The notes below the pieces were generated by a model. That model saw only the letters and a program-made list of their open reading frames with translations, did not search any database and was not told where the DNA came from. The translations under genes and the position numbers were made by a program. 64,000 nucleotides of DNA from Lepisosteus oculatus (lineage: Eukaryota > Chordata > Actinopteri > Semionotiformes > Lepisosteidae). The stretch covers positions 16,733,817 to 16,797,816 of the forward strand of contig NC_090699.1 in assembly GCF_040954835.1 (NCBI RefSeq), written 5' to 3'. Of this stretch, positions 45,601 through 58,458 are shown in pieces; position 1 is the stretch's first letter, and the number at the start of each line of letters is the position of its first letter.

Positions 45601-48600
45601 TCATTATTCTGTAGACGTTGGCTTCTTTTCATGGTTTTTCTTCATCAAGGTGACACTCTTTACTGATAACCATTTGAATGTCTTAAGTGATCGCATTGTG
45701 TATGGAAATGAATAAGGGTAGGCTCTCTGTAGGCATGTGTAGTAAAAATGTCAGATGCTGACCCAAAGCAGTAAAAAGCATGACTTAAATTATCGCAAAA
45801 TAGAAGTCTGAAAAATATCACGTTTGCACTGTTGCAATTCCATTAGTTGCGTGAAAAGCTGTGTAGTGCATAACGTCGTCCTGTTTTCCCTGCCAAACCG
45901 CTGAGTCACCTGCCTGTTGATTCAGATTTCCAGATTCTTCGTATCAGAAAAGGGAATAGTGCTGCTTGGCAGTACCTTACAACCCTGTGCCCATCAAGAA
46001 GAGGAAACTTCACAGTCTGACAATACGCACTTAAGTGGTCTGTGTAAACATGTTCGATTTCAGTCTAGCACTCGTCACTGGAAGGCTTATTTTGTCAGGT
46101 TGTGTTTTTTTTCCTTCTCTGATTCATACCTTAGAGTTTCCCTGATTGCAACTTTCTGGCAGTGGGAAGGTATAATTTGGCAGGGATGTGGGCTGAGAGT
46201 CAACCCACCTCTTCTCTGCTCTCGGGCTACATGTCTTAGTCAGCTGTGTAAAGGCTGGGCCTGTCCCTACAGTTTAAAGTACATTATGTTTATTATTTTA
46301 ACCTTAAATAAGGTGCTACTTCAGTCCACAGTGAGGGTTAAATGGTGTGGAGTAATGTCAAATGCCATACCACTGACCTTTCCAAATAGCTTGGCCTTAA
46401 AGCGTAGTCCAACTACATGCTACATTTCTACACAAGTAGTGTTTTTGAGAATGTGAATGCATTTTTATTAACTCTTATTTTATTCATCATTTTTCCCTCA
46501 GTATCATTGTAGGAATGCAAAAGGTTAGAAGTGTTTTCCAATGCAAATATCAAATAGTTTTTCTAATCATCTCATGTTTGTACTGGGTTTCCCCAGGTGA
46601 GCTGTTCTGATGGACTGTTGCTTTCACTTACTGTGAGCTCTTTCATTATTGCACTCAAGGGATCACAGTCTTGGTCTTGGAGGCCCACAAGTCTGCTGTT
46701 TTTTTTATTCTGCTTTAATTGTACTAGTTGTTTTATTTGAACTTGTTATTAAGTCACAGTGATACACAACATTAGAATTTTACCCAACTTTTGCCTGGTT
46801 TTACTGAAGACCGGGGCTACATTGTGTCTTTGTGCCAAAAGAAGGAAAGGATGAAATTTTTTTCCACTGGAGAATTTGCACTACTGTAGACACTGGTGCA
46901 ATCTAATGGTTTAATGCCCGGGGCAAAGACTTGCTAAGTGCTATTAAAGGAATGTCCTAAACTGACAGGCTAAAAGAGCTGAACCTTTCAGTCATGAACA
47001 AAGCAAACTATAAGGATACCTGTAGTTCCAAATATTCAAAACTCTCAAAGACATTGATGGCATTTACCTGTAGAGATCTTTAGAATTAGCAGTGAAACAT
47101 GAACCAGAGCATACAGGTGGAAACTACAGGGAAGTGCATCTGAAACTGAGAACAGGAGGCACTTCTTCCTCTCAAAGGGTTGTGGGAGTCTGGAACAAGC
47201 TGCCCTGCCATGTTGTTGAAGCCAGTACTTTGGCCTCCTTCAAGAAATGGTTGGATTTATTGGGTCAGCTACTAGTGACTACCAGACAGTTTAAATGGGT
47301 CCAATGTCCTCCCGTCAGTTGTAACCTCTCTTATATTCTTATTAAATGAGGATTACTTCTTAAAAACTGAGTCTGGTGTTTTTTTATTGTTCTACTTTGG
47401 TTTTCTATTTAAATTAAAAAGCACAAAAAACGTATTGTAACCCAAGTCCTACTGCAGCATTGCTAGTAGAAGAAAAAGTACTAGAGGCGAGGTGTCACAG
47501 GTATGGCATCGTAAAACTTGCACAAAATTAAAAATTGTTGGAAAAATCACATAAAAAGTTGAAACTTTTTTAACCCCCTTTGACTTGATATAAGCAATAT
47601 ATAGCTTCTTGGTTAATAATAGGATCAGGGTAAAGCTTAAATTTCACCAGTGACTGTTCTTCTTCTGTGTGTTACTTATGATTTCTCTTCCTTTGATGTG
47701 TGAAAAACTGCACTTTACAGAGCACAGCGCTTCGAGTATATCTCTAGCCTGCTGTTACTATAACTCTTAACACTGCAGCATCGGTGATGTCTGGCCCATA
47801 CGTTTGTGGTTAGTTGATATCTGCTCAAAAATAGTTCTGGGATGTTTTCTAAGGCTTTGGCAGTCTTACTACAGTGTTCCACTTTATCTTTAGCACAGCT
47901 GCATGACATCCAGAGCACACAAGCTCTAAATAAGTATTACAAAGCTTACAACTTTGTCGATCACTGTCCATATAAACTCATGAAACAAAGCCAGGAGTTT
48001 GTAAGTGCAAAATATCTACATTTATATTTTTTTTTCTTGAATGTAATAAGCTGTAGAATGTTATTGTCTTTGTTTTGGGGAAACTTTATTCAGTTTTCCT
48101 TATAAAAATGACACAGTAGATAGCAATTTGTGTTGTCATTGTATCCACAACAATCTTGTTTTGTGGCTATATAGCATTATCCACCGACACAAGTGTAAGA
48201 TGTTCTTAATTTCAGTTTCTTTAATTTTCTATTTTAAACTTTTGGATTAACTAAGCACCTTGTTAAACTCAATGTTGCCATCTCCTTTAACAAAAGGGAA
48301 TGATCCATTTCTGTTTACACATGTCTGTTCTATAATTCAACAGAACAGTTTTTCCTGAGATGATGACACACTTCTTGATGCTCTTGTAACATTAGTGCTG
48401 GAGCCTGGGGTGGATGGCTGTTTCGGTTCTTATACCTGTGGCCATATGACCCATCTGTGGCTCACCAGACCTCTGCTCGTGTCCAAAAACCCATTTTAGT
48501 GATCTGGTATTTCTACAAATGTGTTTTTTTTATATTTAAAGGACTTTAGCAAAACTGAAATGATGAGCAGCCAAAGTATACGGTGTGGGGAGCAATATAG

Positions 48601-51600
48601 CTTTTAAAAACACTGGAGTACCCAGCGACGCTCCCATCATCGGGATGTAATGGCTTTTGCCATGGAGACTTCTCTTGTTGTGAAACTTGTGCCTTTAATT
48701 GGGGAAAAGGTTTAAAAACAGATGTCACTATCCTACCCTTCAATTTAGCGTCTGTTACCCAGTGATTGCATGATAGTCATAGTTACACATGTTCTCCTCA
48801 TATGATAAAGTTGGCCAAAACTGCCATCATATACAGCAGCAGAATTACAATTTTAAGGCAGTGGCGTGTAGTAGAGTTGTGGCACGTGGTTAAGATGCTG
48901 CTATTGTACCCCTGAGCAAGATACTTTACTCACGCCTGTTGTATAAATGGGTTTCAGGGTCTTTGTAAATGAGAAATTTCTTGCTTGACTTATCTTTTAA
49001 AAATAAGATTTAAAAGTAATTTGTGATGGCTTGGCTTTGCTGTCAAGGACATTTTTTAACAAGTTTTGTTTTTTAACAAGGTCTTTTACGGCTGTGTGAG
49101 GCTGAATGGTTTAGCATATTTAACACAAAGGGAGTCTACAGCAATTCACTCAATTTGAAAGGAGTCTGGTATTTAGAAACATTGGTATTTACAGGAGGCA
49201 AACTGTGCTGTTTCGGGAACGATCTGTTAGAGGTCTGACATAATGAAGTGCTAATTGATTTCTGCAGTGGACATTTTCAGAATGATCCCTTGGATTACTT
49301 GAGCTTACTGTACTTGTAACGTGCAGTGTGATACTCTACCTACCTAAAGTGCGTCCTGGGAAAGACTGGGTAAATCCTGCCCTGCCTCACCTGATTACAG
49401 CATGTAATCCGCAGCTCTATAATTAATTTGCTTTTATTGAAAGTGACCTTCTAAATACCTATCAGCTGCCTGTGTACCATCACCAATATATCTCTTTGTG
49501 GAGTATGGATTAGGGAGGTTGTGGCTCAGTGGGTTTGGTAAGACAACCTGAATCCTCCAAGACCCTTATTGATGCCTGTATAAATTCTGCTGTAATTAAT
49601 CTCACTTACAACATTGTTTGTGTTTACTTAAATGTTCGCAAGGCTCATTTTCACAAAATCATCCATTAGTTTATTGATCTGATACAGAAGATAATTTTTG
49701 CTTCATTCTGAGGTGGGACTTGTGACGGATTTCCTTTGGTGCAGTGATCTTTGTAAAATGAAAGTCTACCTACTGGCAAAAAAAAAAAACGTTGAAGAAA
49801 ACCAATTGAAGTAATAACTGACCATCTTCACCGAGATATTCAGCTATGAAGTGAAATGTTTTGTGCAGAGTGCAATAAGATCTTAGAGACTTACATATTT
49901 GCACCTTTCAAATGTAAGCCCTAGTGATGGAGATGATCTGTTCTTTTTGTGCATGCAGCAGCTTAGTTTTCCAGACTAAGCTAGGGCAATCTGTGGCTCA
50001 CTTTTGCTGCATGGTCCTTGATACTGTAAGGACAGGCATATCTGCCCAGAAGGCTTGAGGATGCCCCCTCATCCTCATGTTACCACTTTATAAAAGGGAG
50101 AAAGAAGCACTGGAGTCCAGCAAAGACCAACATAACTCACTTATGCGATAATTTCAGGAACTTAATCTCTTCAGTTACAGTACAAGGAAGTATGTGAGGT
50201 GAACTGATTCAGATCTTATACCTTTCAAAAGAAATGAGGTACTGTAGATTAAAAAAATTAGGCTTAGTGAACAGAACATAGTAAAATGGAAACTGCTTAG
50301 TCGCCAGTTTTGTACTAATTATATATACTTTTAACACTCCGTTATCAGTGTATGGAATACAGTACGGGGACATTTAGCAACAGCAGTGGTGCAGGCCCTC
50401 TGAATGGCCTGTTCTTGTCATTAGCTCTTCTTCTGGTCAGGACTCTAAACCCTGCAGGCAGTACAGAGTCTGAGCTGGGAAATCCCAAGGCAGTCACATA
50501 AGTTACATAAAATAGTGCAGCTGACCATGAAAACTGTGGAAACAGTAAGGGGTTTAAACTGCAAAACTGTTTTTCATAGGATTTGCATATGGCAAGACAC
50601 AATTGTTGAATGTTTTAATATTACTTTTTTGTGAACAGGGAAGGCTGAGTATTTTCCAACATTCACAAAAACTTTATTCAGTTTTTAAATGTACATTTCT
50701 CACTTTAAAGAGTGCTTTCACCTGGGTTTTACTGTCTATTCCTGATTAAAGATACAATGGCCTACAGCATGTTGACGCAGAAGCAGTGCCCTCCAGAATT
50801 ATTCATACTCCAAATGAAAGGGGAACAAAAAGAAACATAGCAGAATGAATTAGGGACTGAGTAATTTTACTTAATTTTTACTGTTATCATAACAGCATTT
50901 CAAGTACATGAATTCAATTTAAATAGTTAAATTTGACACGTATTGGGGTACAGTATGTCAGACAAACAGCTGGCTCTTTCTGCTAAGAACCTTGACATTC
51001 CAGCACATCATTGATCCAAAACATTCATCCCAATTACATGCAAATAAAATGTGTTCTTCACTGACCATCTTAATCTCCAGGCCTTAAGCCAAGTAAAACT
51101 GGAATGTTTGTAAGTTTTCCTCCTGAAGTGCCAGAACCTCATCACACACTACCGAAGGCCTCTAGTCATTTTATTCTCTGACGGGGAGGATCTACAAAAT
51201 ACTAATTGTGAATAAATGTGACCCTCGTGTTTTCTGGACTTTAAACTTGCACAGTATTGTCATACAATAAACCACACGTATTATTTATAACATTTTTATA
51301 ACAGTTTTTTAGCAAGAAACATAATGCAGTCTGTAAAACCTTATTTTCCCTAGTTTGATAGGGATAAACAATGGACCTGAAATCTGAACACTGTTGATAA
51401 ATGAGAACTGAGTGTTTCTCTAAGGTGTTGTTTTTACTCTTGTGCTATCTGAGTTCCTGCAACATGCAAGAGCTTGACTTTGGACTCTCAGTAACAGTAA
51501 ATGCGGTCACATTACTTGAACTGTAAAGCTTAGAGGCCATTCCAGATTTTGAGAGGCGGGGACCTCGAAGTTCAGTGTTGAAATGAAAACTTCATTTTCG

Positions 51601-53579
51601 GATTCCATGGCGGAAACGTTGTGTTTTCTTTCTTCTCTTTTCAGCATGGAATAAACCTATTACTTGTTACTTTTATATATATTTGTTGTATCTACTTAGG
51701 CAGTAACACCAGCTCTTTCCATTTTTCTTCCAGTACACAAACCTGGTAACTGTTTATCCTCCTTAGTAAAGTTGACTTTGCCCAAAAATTGCCAAAATGT
51801 ACAGTGCATGTCTCGGAGGACAATCCTACTTTACCTCACTGTTATTCCCACAGAACTGTCAGGCTTCCATTTTCATATACTTGACATGTTGATTTGGTTT
51901 ACTCCAACTGAAATATCTTAATGAATTTGATTAGTAGACCATAAATAATGCTTTGATCTGAAGCCTTGCAATAATCCAGACCAATGAAATCAAAACCTTA
52001 CTCATGCTTTTTCGTTACAACTTTGTGATTACACAAATTATCACACATCACCTTTCCTTCATCAGTGGTTAAAGGTAGCCTTTGTCAAAGATACACAATA
52101 ATTGTTTCACCTCTTATAGTCAGGTAGACATCAAATAAAGCAAATATGTAGATGGAGTTAGACATTATTGATTGGGTTTACAATACCATACTGTAGCCTC
52201 CAAAAGGAAAAGAAGTACATCTAGTATTACATTATTTTTTTTGGTAATGTTTAGAGACTGGTCATTTAAAGAAACCTGCTTTTAGTATATTTTGGTCTTG
52301 AATTTTAATTTGCCAGAACTCCCTATTCCGACTGCTTGTTGGTCACTTGACAGCGGAGTGTGTCTTTCCTGCAGGTCGCAATGAGCCGCTGAAGAAGGAC
52401 AAGCCCAAGTGGAAGAGTGATTACCCAATGACAGAGGGGCAGCTGCGCAGCAAGAGGGATGAGTTCTGGGATACAGCGCCAGCCTTTGAGGGGCGCAAAG
52501 AGATCTGGGATGCTTTAAAAGCAGCTGCCATTGCAATTGAGTGCAACGACCACGAGCTGGCCCAAGCAATCGTGGACGGAGCCAGCATCACACTGCCTCA
52601 TGGTTAGTGACGGACGGACTGATTCACTGGCAGTGTTTTTATGTAATACGGAAAACAATGTTTCATAGGTAGGCCTGGGGTTGCAAAACCAAGGGATAGA
52701 TCACAACCTGATGCACTAATTATGTTTTGTTCTGGGAATTCCAATAAGATGAAAAAACAAATCAAGAATGGTCATAGCAGGAGTTTAACAGTTGACATAT
52801 TGCCATGAGTAGGATCAACAGAAGGTGTAATAGTGGTGCAGTGGTAAGCATCGCTGCTTTGCCCTGGGTTCAATTCCAGACCTGGTGCTAATCTGCATGG
52901 AGTTTGTATGCTCTCCCCATGTTTGCCTGGGTTTCCTCTGGGTGGTCCAGTTTTCCCCCCTACTGTCCAAAGACGTACGGGAAGGTTAATAGGCTTCTGG
53001 GAATATTGGCCCTAGGAGTGAGTGTTTACGTCTGTGTGTGTCCTGTGATGGACTGATGTCCCGTCCAGGGTGTATCCGCCTTGCATCTTTTGCTTGCTGG
53101 GATTTGTCAGCTCCTGTGTGACTTTGACTTGGATGAGAGTGGTAGATGTATGGATGATCAGCAGATACAACTCGTACTTCTCATTGGCATTTACAGGGTC
53201 CTTGACGGAGTGTTATGATGAGCTGGGGAATCGGTACCAGTTGCCAGTGTACTGCCTAGCCCCTCCAGTCAACTTGATTACAGAGCGCAGCGAAGAGGAG
53301 CCTGTGGAAAACCCAGAGCCACTGGTCATCCCCAAGAAGGAGTTCCAGCTCAAGGTGCGTCTGTCCACAGGAAAGGACCTGCGCCTCAGTGCCAGCATGG
53401 CAGACACCATCGGCCAGCTCAAGAAACAGCTCCAGGTCCAGGAAGACATCAGTCCAGCACATCAACGCTGGTTCTTTTCAGGGAAGCTTCTCACAGATAA
53501 GACCCGCCTACAGGAAACCAAAATCCAGAAAGATTTTGTAATCCAGGTGATTGTAAACCAACCTGCCATAACCAACTGA
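42652..53579 (+). CDS. UBTD1: UBTD1, ubiquitin domain-containing protein 1
   Basis: UBTD1 binds UBE2D-type E2 enzymes and modulates ubiquitylation, with reported links to p53/MDM2 and YAP control. Exons are 42652-42724, 52375-52602 and 53197-53579, with phase-1 introns at both joins. The assembled protein has 227 residues, the same as human. [10 protein letters not shown] resembles human MGNCVGRQRR and keeps Gly2 for likely N-myristoylation. Exon 2 codes the UBTD N-terminal domain ([53 protein letters not shown]). Exon 3 adds [12 protein letters not shown] and the ubiquitin-like domain at about 150-222, from [18 protein letters not shown] to [11 protein letters not shown]. Intron 1 is 9.65 kb and repeat-bearing. 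Possible polyadenylation signals occur from about 53672 (ATTAAA) onward. UBTD2 is a paralogue, but the N-terminus, length and MMS19 linkage favour UBTD1. Confidence 0.95.
43866..43965 (-). repeat. tRNA-SINE fragment, UBTD1 intron 1
   Basis: AGCTGGGTGGACCGGAGCAA, then AAGTACCTCTCTCAAGGTAC and AGCAGCAGTGTTTCCAGC, is the minus-oriented body of a widespread fish tRNA-type SINE. The B box region is degraded. Confidence 0.45.
46945..47345 (+). repeat. LINE fragment (CR1-like RT C-terminus), UBTD1 intron 1
   Basis: This is the best-preserved copy of the family in the window. The reading around 47120-47270 is [20 protein letters not shown], followed by [20 protein letters not shown], like the end of CR1-type reverse transcriptases. 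Upstream, CTGACAGGCTAAAAGAGCTG corresponds to the GRLKEL part. It is 5' truncated. Confidence 0.6.
48853..48990 (+). repeat. tRNA-SINE body fragment, UBTD1 intron 1
   Basis: GCTATTGTACCCCTGAGCAA, then GATACTTTACTC and TGTATAAATGGG, is the body of a common fish tRNA-derived SINE. The head is degraded and the usual tail is missing. Confidence 0.5.
50785..51240. mobile_element. Tc1/mariner relic, UBTD1 intron 1
   Basis: The left end AGTGCCCTCCAGAATTATTC looks like a Tc1-type terminal repeat. CTGACCATCTTAATCTCCAG, then GCCTTAAGCC, near 51061 resembles the catalytic-region coding of Tc1 elements (SPDLNP-like). ACAAAATACTAATTGTGAAT near the right end is also typical. No intact transposase frame is present, and the element is heavily deleted at about 0.45 kb. 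Confidence 0.5.
51560..51700. mobile_element. Half-copy of hairpin MITE-like repeat, UBTD1 intron 1
   Basis: TTCAGCATGGAATAAACC with upstream GGAAACGTTGTGTTTTCTTT matches the right side of the foldback repeat at 23520-23655. The left arm is not evident here. Confidence 0.4.
52829..53162 (+). repeat. V-SINE-like element, UBTD1 intron 2
   Basis: An A-box-like TGGTGCAGTGGTAAGC and a B box GGGTTCAATTCC at 52866-52877 are followed by GCATGGAGTTTGTATGCTC and CTCCCCATGTTTGCCTGGG. Next come GTCCAAAGACGTACGGG and TGTGATGGACTGATGTCCC, the well-known V-SINE/DANA-type body. The tail ends about 35 bp before exon 3. Confidence 0.8.
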
Positions 53580-56500
53580 GTCTGCTGTCTGAGGGCCCAT
53601 CCAAGATCTCTCTGGAGAGCGAAGTTAAAAGACAGAGACTTTTTACCAGTTTTCTTTGTTAGTGTGTTCAATTAAACACAAAAGTGAAATGTAAAAATGT
53701 ACTGGCCTACAGAATTAGCCTCTCATCATTTGATCCCCAAAGAGATGTCTGCAATGTGGCTGAATGTTCTTACAATGGAGGCTTTCAAGGTCAAAGATTT
53801 ACTAGTGTACATTGCAGTCCGGAGTGCCCTTCTTGTATGAGACAAGGCTGAAATGCATAATCGTATTATAAATGAAAAATATAAGTGATGAATATGGCAC
53901 AATTGTATACCGCCCATGCCTAGCTACTGGGTGTTCAAAAAGTCTAAAAATAATGTTTGTGTGACCTGGAGTAAGGCATGGGATAGAAATGCCGATCTTG
54001 CAGCAAGGAGCCCAAAGTCCTTGCACAGCTGTGCTTGCAGGCTGTCAAGGGAAATATGAGTTACAAGCACATTAGTCAGTCCCAGGAAACTGCAGAGCAA
54101 AGTTGAAAAAGTGTTCTCTGGAACTGGGAATCTGACTCTTCCTTGCTCCAGGTGTGATTCAATTTTAATTAAGAAACTGTTTAGCTTTTTGCACACTGAA
54201 ATGTAGATGTGTGCCTTTAAGAAAATGGAATTCTGGAATGCTGGAGTTACTCACTAGGTAAGATTCAGGAATTGCAGTAGGTTCCTGTACAGACATGACA
54301 TAGTTGCCTTTAATTAATGACTACATTTTAATCATCAGTAGAGTAAATTATTTCCAGTGTGTCCAGATCTTATGAAAGGTATCACTCCCCTTATATTTAA
54401 TGCTTTGGGTTTACCTATAGTAGTTTTCCATGCTTTATATTCTCTTTCCTGTTAAACACTTGGTGCCAGAAAGGACCTATAGAGAGCAGACTACATTTCT
54501 GAGATGGAGAGACTCATGGTATATAAGGTCAGTTTCTGATAAGCTGTTATTTTAAAGGTGTGATGTTCAATATGCAAGTTAAGATCATGTAATTATCACA
54601 TTATCACAAACTGATCTCAGCAAGGTCTTTGCATCAAAGTGCTTTACTTACACCTTTGTGAAAGCCAGTTATGCATTGTTGCAAGGTTTATTATATGAGT
54701 TGACTAAGTTGGTTGGTTCTGATTGGTAAAAAATCAGAGCAGGTTCCCTAGTGGCGTACCTCCTAAAATGCCAGACTCTGTCATTTGCTGGTCCATTTTT
54801 ATTCCCAGGTCTAAAGAATCACAGATCTCCTCCATCTCTAATGAAGGATAACTAATGAGGATTTAGCTCTTTTTTTACTCTCCATTGTGACCTCTGTGAA
54901 GTACATAACTGGTGAGGCTAGAGGCACATCCTCCAAGCCAAACTCCACTTCTTTGACTCACTCCTGAACATGGCTGACTCTTCATCATCTGACAAGAAGT
55001 TCAGGGACATTAGTGTTTGCAGTTGCCAGTGGACAGTTGAGGTAGGTCATAGGAGTGAACTGGGTATTCCAAACTTAAGGACAAAAGGTTTGTTTAGCCT
55101 AATTGTTTTAAATCTTTTTTTTTTCTTTCACAAATATTCATATAAAGTTATTCGTAGACCTAGACCTTTAAATTAAAACCCATGGTGGTCAACCGTCTTG
55201 TGGTTCTGTATCTTTATCCCAAAGATGCTGGCACTCTTCAAGAAGTGCAGTAAGTTTGTGAGGTTTTTCTTATTAGGTCATTTTTCTGCATGGGTTTCTT
55301 TGGAATCTTTAATGTTCAATAAGAACTTTAACTTATCACAAGGAAGATTTGCGGTATGCATATGTTGTATATGATAGTGACCTTCAAACCAGGGTTAATT
55401 AATCATTGCGTAGTACTACAGTACATAGACAATAACAGTTAAAAATGAAGAAGTAGTTTCCTAGTGGACAGCATTAATAAAGTCACGGGAGCAAGGGGTG
55501 ACTAGAATTAACATAATGAAATAATCATACTGAAGTGGCTGTTGCTAATTAGTGCAATCTTAGACAACATTGCATTTAGAATTTTAGTGTACAGAACAGC
55601 ACAATATTTAAATAGTGGCAAGCTGCCACATACAGTGTAAGGGTTGAGGGTACTGCATGGTACAGCCACGATCTTTTCGTCTTCTAACTCTGAAGTACCA
55701 TTGTGTGGTTTTTCATGGTCTTGGTTATCAAACCATTAGGATTTAGATTGTAATAACATGTTTTCCATCCTTTTTAGCATCACTTCACTTGCTGGAGCAC
55801 TGGTCTCACTTGCAGTCCTGCAGGAGCCCATTAAAATACTTGATTAACCAGTGTTCTGTTTTTCCTCCAGGAAACTTGTGATTTCCTCGTTTGCTTCACA
55901 CAGCATTAAAATTCCTTTGTAAGAATGTATTTTGTCTGAGTGTGGGATTGGGGGAATTAAGTTCTAATGAAATAAGTTTCATTCTTTGCAAAGGTTTATG
56001 AACGGTGTCTTCTGTGTTGAGCTATGGAAGTGTTGCATTTATAGTGTCATGCTTCCAGACACAATGCAGGTGAAGCCAGGTTTGGCATGGGACTATAAAG
56101 CCATGAACATATTTGTAGTGACTTGGAGGAGACTGGATTAGACTTCTTTGTCCAGAACCTGGAAACCAAGAAGCCATCTTATTTTCACTGGGCTATTATT
56201 TGCAAGTATAAAAACACTGGCTCATAAACTGATAAAACATGCAAATTCAACAAGCATATCCCATGACTTCCAAGAGGGTGTAAATATATAGAAATCTGTA
56301 TATTTAGAAACTTTAAAATATATATTCTAAGATAGGAAATGAGATAATTTAATATGCGTACAATTTTATTTTACAGGTGATGTGTACATTTATAAGCAGA
56401 TTTAATTTTCATCCTTGTTTTTTTTAAACTTGTCAATTAAAATGGAAGATTGTGACTCCTGTAGTGTTGTCTTTTTTTTTTGTCTTTGGTTATTCCCAGT

Positions 56501-58458
56501 AGTGTACTTTTAAAAAGTCTGCAACATACTGCAACTGCTATGATGAGCCTTAAACCTTTAGACTCAAGTGCCACCTTGTGGACTGTGGAAAGAAATCTAC
56601 AGAACAAAAGGAAACAGAGCTGGCACTGCAGACGTTCTGCTGCCTTTAGGGGTGAGTGGTGAGTGATTGTAAGAAAAACTAGGACATGGGCCAAGCATGT
56701 CTTGAAGAAACAAAGTATAGTTTTAAATCACAATATTTCCTGATCATTCTTAAATCATCCGAGTAGAATTAATCATATGATTGCTACTCAGTTCGTAACT
56801 AATGGAAAAGCTGGACCATTTGATTCTAAACTGACACTGCCTGTTAACATTGTCTTGCCCAGACTTGAATAGTTTGCAGGTTGTGAGAAGATGGAGGTGA
56901 AGGTTTACAAATTTGCCTATTTTAAGTTATTCCTAACTGAAAATGTATAACAAGCATTGGAGATGTTTATTGTTGGGCAACCATCCATTGTCTGAAAATT
57001 GCTTATTCCCGGTAAGGCACATAGCAACTTAGAGCCTGTTCCAGAACCACAGGATGCAAGATGGGCCTATTCCCTAGACCCAACACTAATTAAACTAGCC
57101 ATTAAGACATTTAAATGAAGAGCTCCCAATACTGCACTATTAAACCCCTTGCATCCTTGTGGAAAAAGGGAGACATTGCAGTTCTCTGCTTCCTCACAGA
57201 TCTTATGTCCTGGGCTAGATTTCAGAGTGAGTTTTACGCTTAGCTATTCTAAATCTTTGTGGTCGTGATGAAGGTGTCCTGTCCAGCCTGAAAGTAATCC
57301 ACTCCTCTATGCTCTGCCTTGCATCCCAAGCTTGAAGGATTGTCTCTAGTTTCCTGAGCCTGTGCGTGTGGTTCCTGCTGAGCGTGTGATTTCTCATACA
57401 TGAATGTATTTAAGAACTATACATCATCAGAAAGCTGTGCCATCAAAATACTAGCTCCAATACAGAACATGACATTAGAAAACATCTGAAGTTGGAATAA
57501 CTGTCTGATCCCAAATGTGTGTAGTGATTCAAATAGTAATTTGTTTAGTCATGGAGGAACGGCTGGTAGTCAGAATAACTCAAAATTACAATACTAGGCT
57601 GCAAAAGGACAAGTGGTTTTTAGTTTTTGTAAGATATCTTGCTCATTCTGAACAGGTGCAAAAGATCCCATTATTTCATCTAAATAATATAAGTAAAGGA
57701 GTAAGGACTGGTTTCATGTCTGGTTTGCACTAGACCCGGACTGGTTTGTGTAAGGGCTTAAAGGAATATGGTACACTGGCAGCCTGGAGGAACTGGACCT
57801 TTTGTAGTCTTGAACACAGGTCCATGAGGAAATCAATGTTCAAAGGCGCTGACAAAGTCAACCCAGTGGACGTCTTCAGAATCAACAGTGAAAGATGAAC
57901 CAGGGGACACAAGTGGAAATTATGGGGAAGTGCACTTAAAGCTGAGAACGGGGGGCAGCTCTTTTACTTCAAGGGGTAAAAGAAAAGCGCTATGTAAGTG
58001 TAAGGATGGTTTATTTAAAGGTTTGTGGGAGTAATTAGGAAACGGTAGGAATGAATTCATCTGCTCATTACCTGCTCACTACCAGATGGACTAGTTTGGT
58101 AAAACGAACTGGTACTGTTTTTACTGCATGTTTTTAAGTCCGTTTTTTTCTGGTGCGAATCAGGATTTCTAAGTGTATTAATCTACTGATATGAGGATAA
58201 AATATTTAGAGTCCCGTTTTTTGTCCATTATGATATACAGTTGTTAAATCGGTTTCAAAAAGACACTTGCTGTGCCTACAGAAATCACTGTAGGCTAACC
58301 TAGTACTGTACTGCAGGCTGCTCCACCTTGTGGAGGGAGATGTGTGGGTCTGCTGGCGCCTGCCTGAATCCCCCCATGTGACGCCGGTCGATACACAGGC
58401 GACTCGGTGATCTCTTCAAAAATTCAGCAGTTCTTGTGTGCGGAGTTCGCCGAACAAG
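53580..58458. other. Intergenic region, UBTD1 to RRP12
   Basis: The first part is the UBTD1 3' UTR, probably ending at one of several ATTAAA/AATAAA signals (about 53672 or further on). The last 150 bp is the GC-richer RRP12 promoter and leader. Apart from the LINE fragment near 57745-58110, I see no gene, RNA or recognisable element. Confidence 0.5.
57745..58110 (+). repeat. LINE fragment with a nested L2-like tail
   Basis: Words such as AGAATCAACAGTGAAAGATG, GGACACAAGTGGAAATTATG and GGGAAGTGCACTTAAAGCTG match the CR1-like copy at 47080-47150. Between CTTCAAGGGG and GTTTGTGGGAGT lies a short foreign insert (about 57976-58018) containing AAAAGCGCTATGTAAGTGTAA, the tail word of the element at 12062-12452. 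Confidence 0.55.

Larger units (their letters stand above)
42725..52374. other. UBTD1 intron 1
   Basis: This is a 9.65-kb intron, GC-rich for the first 300 bp and AT-rich after. Besides the repeats listed separately it holds only unsupported open frames. The longest is 45917-46456 on the plus strand. No other exon or RNA gene is recognised. Confidence 0.6.

Noticed and set aside
45917-46456. 179-codon plus-strand open frame in UBTD1 intron 1
   Set aside because: It has unusual length for AT-rich DNA, but its composition looks random, it has no domains and there is no transcript evidence. It is not supported as a gene.
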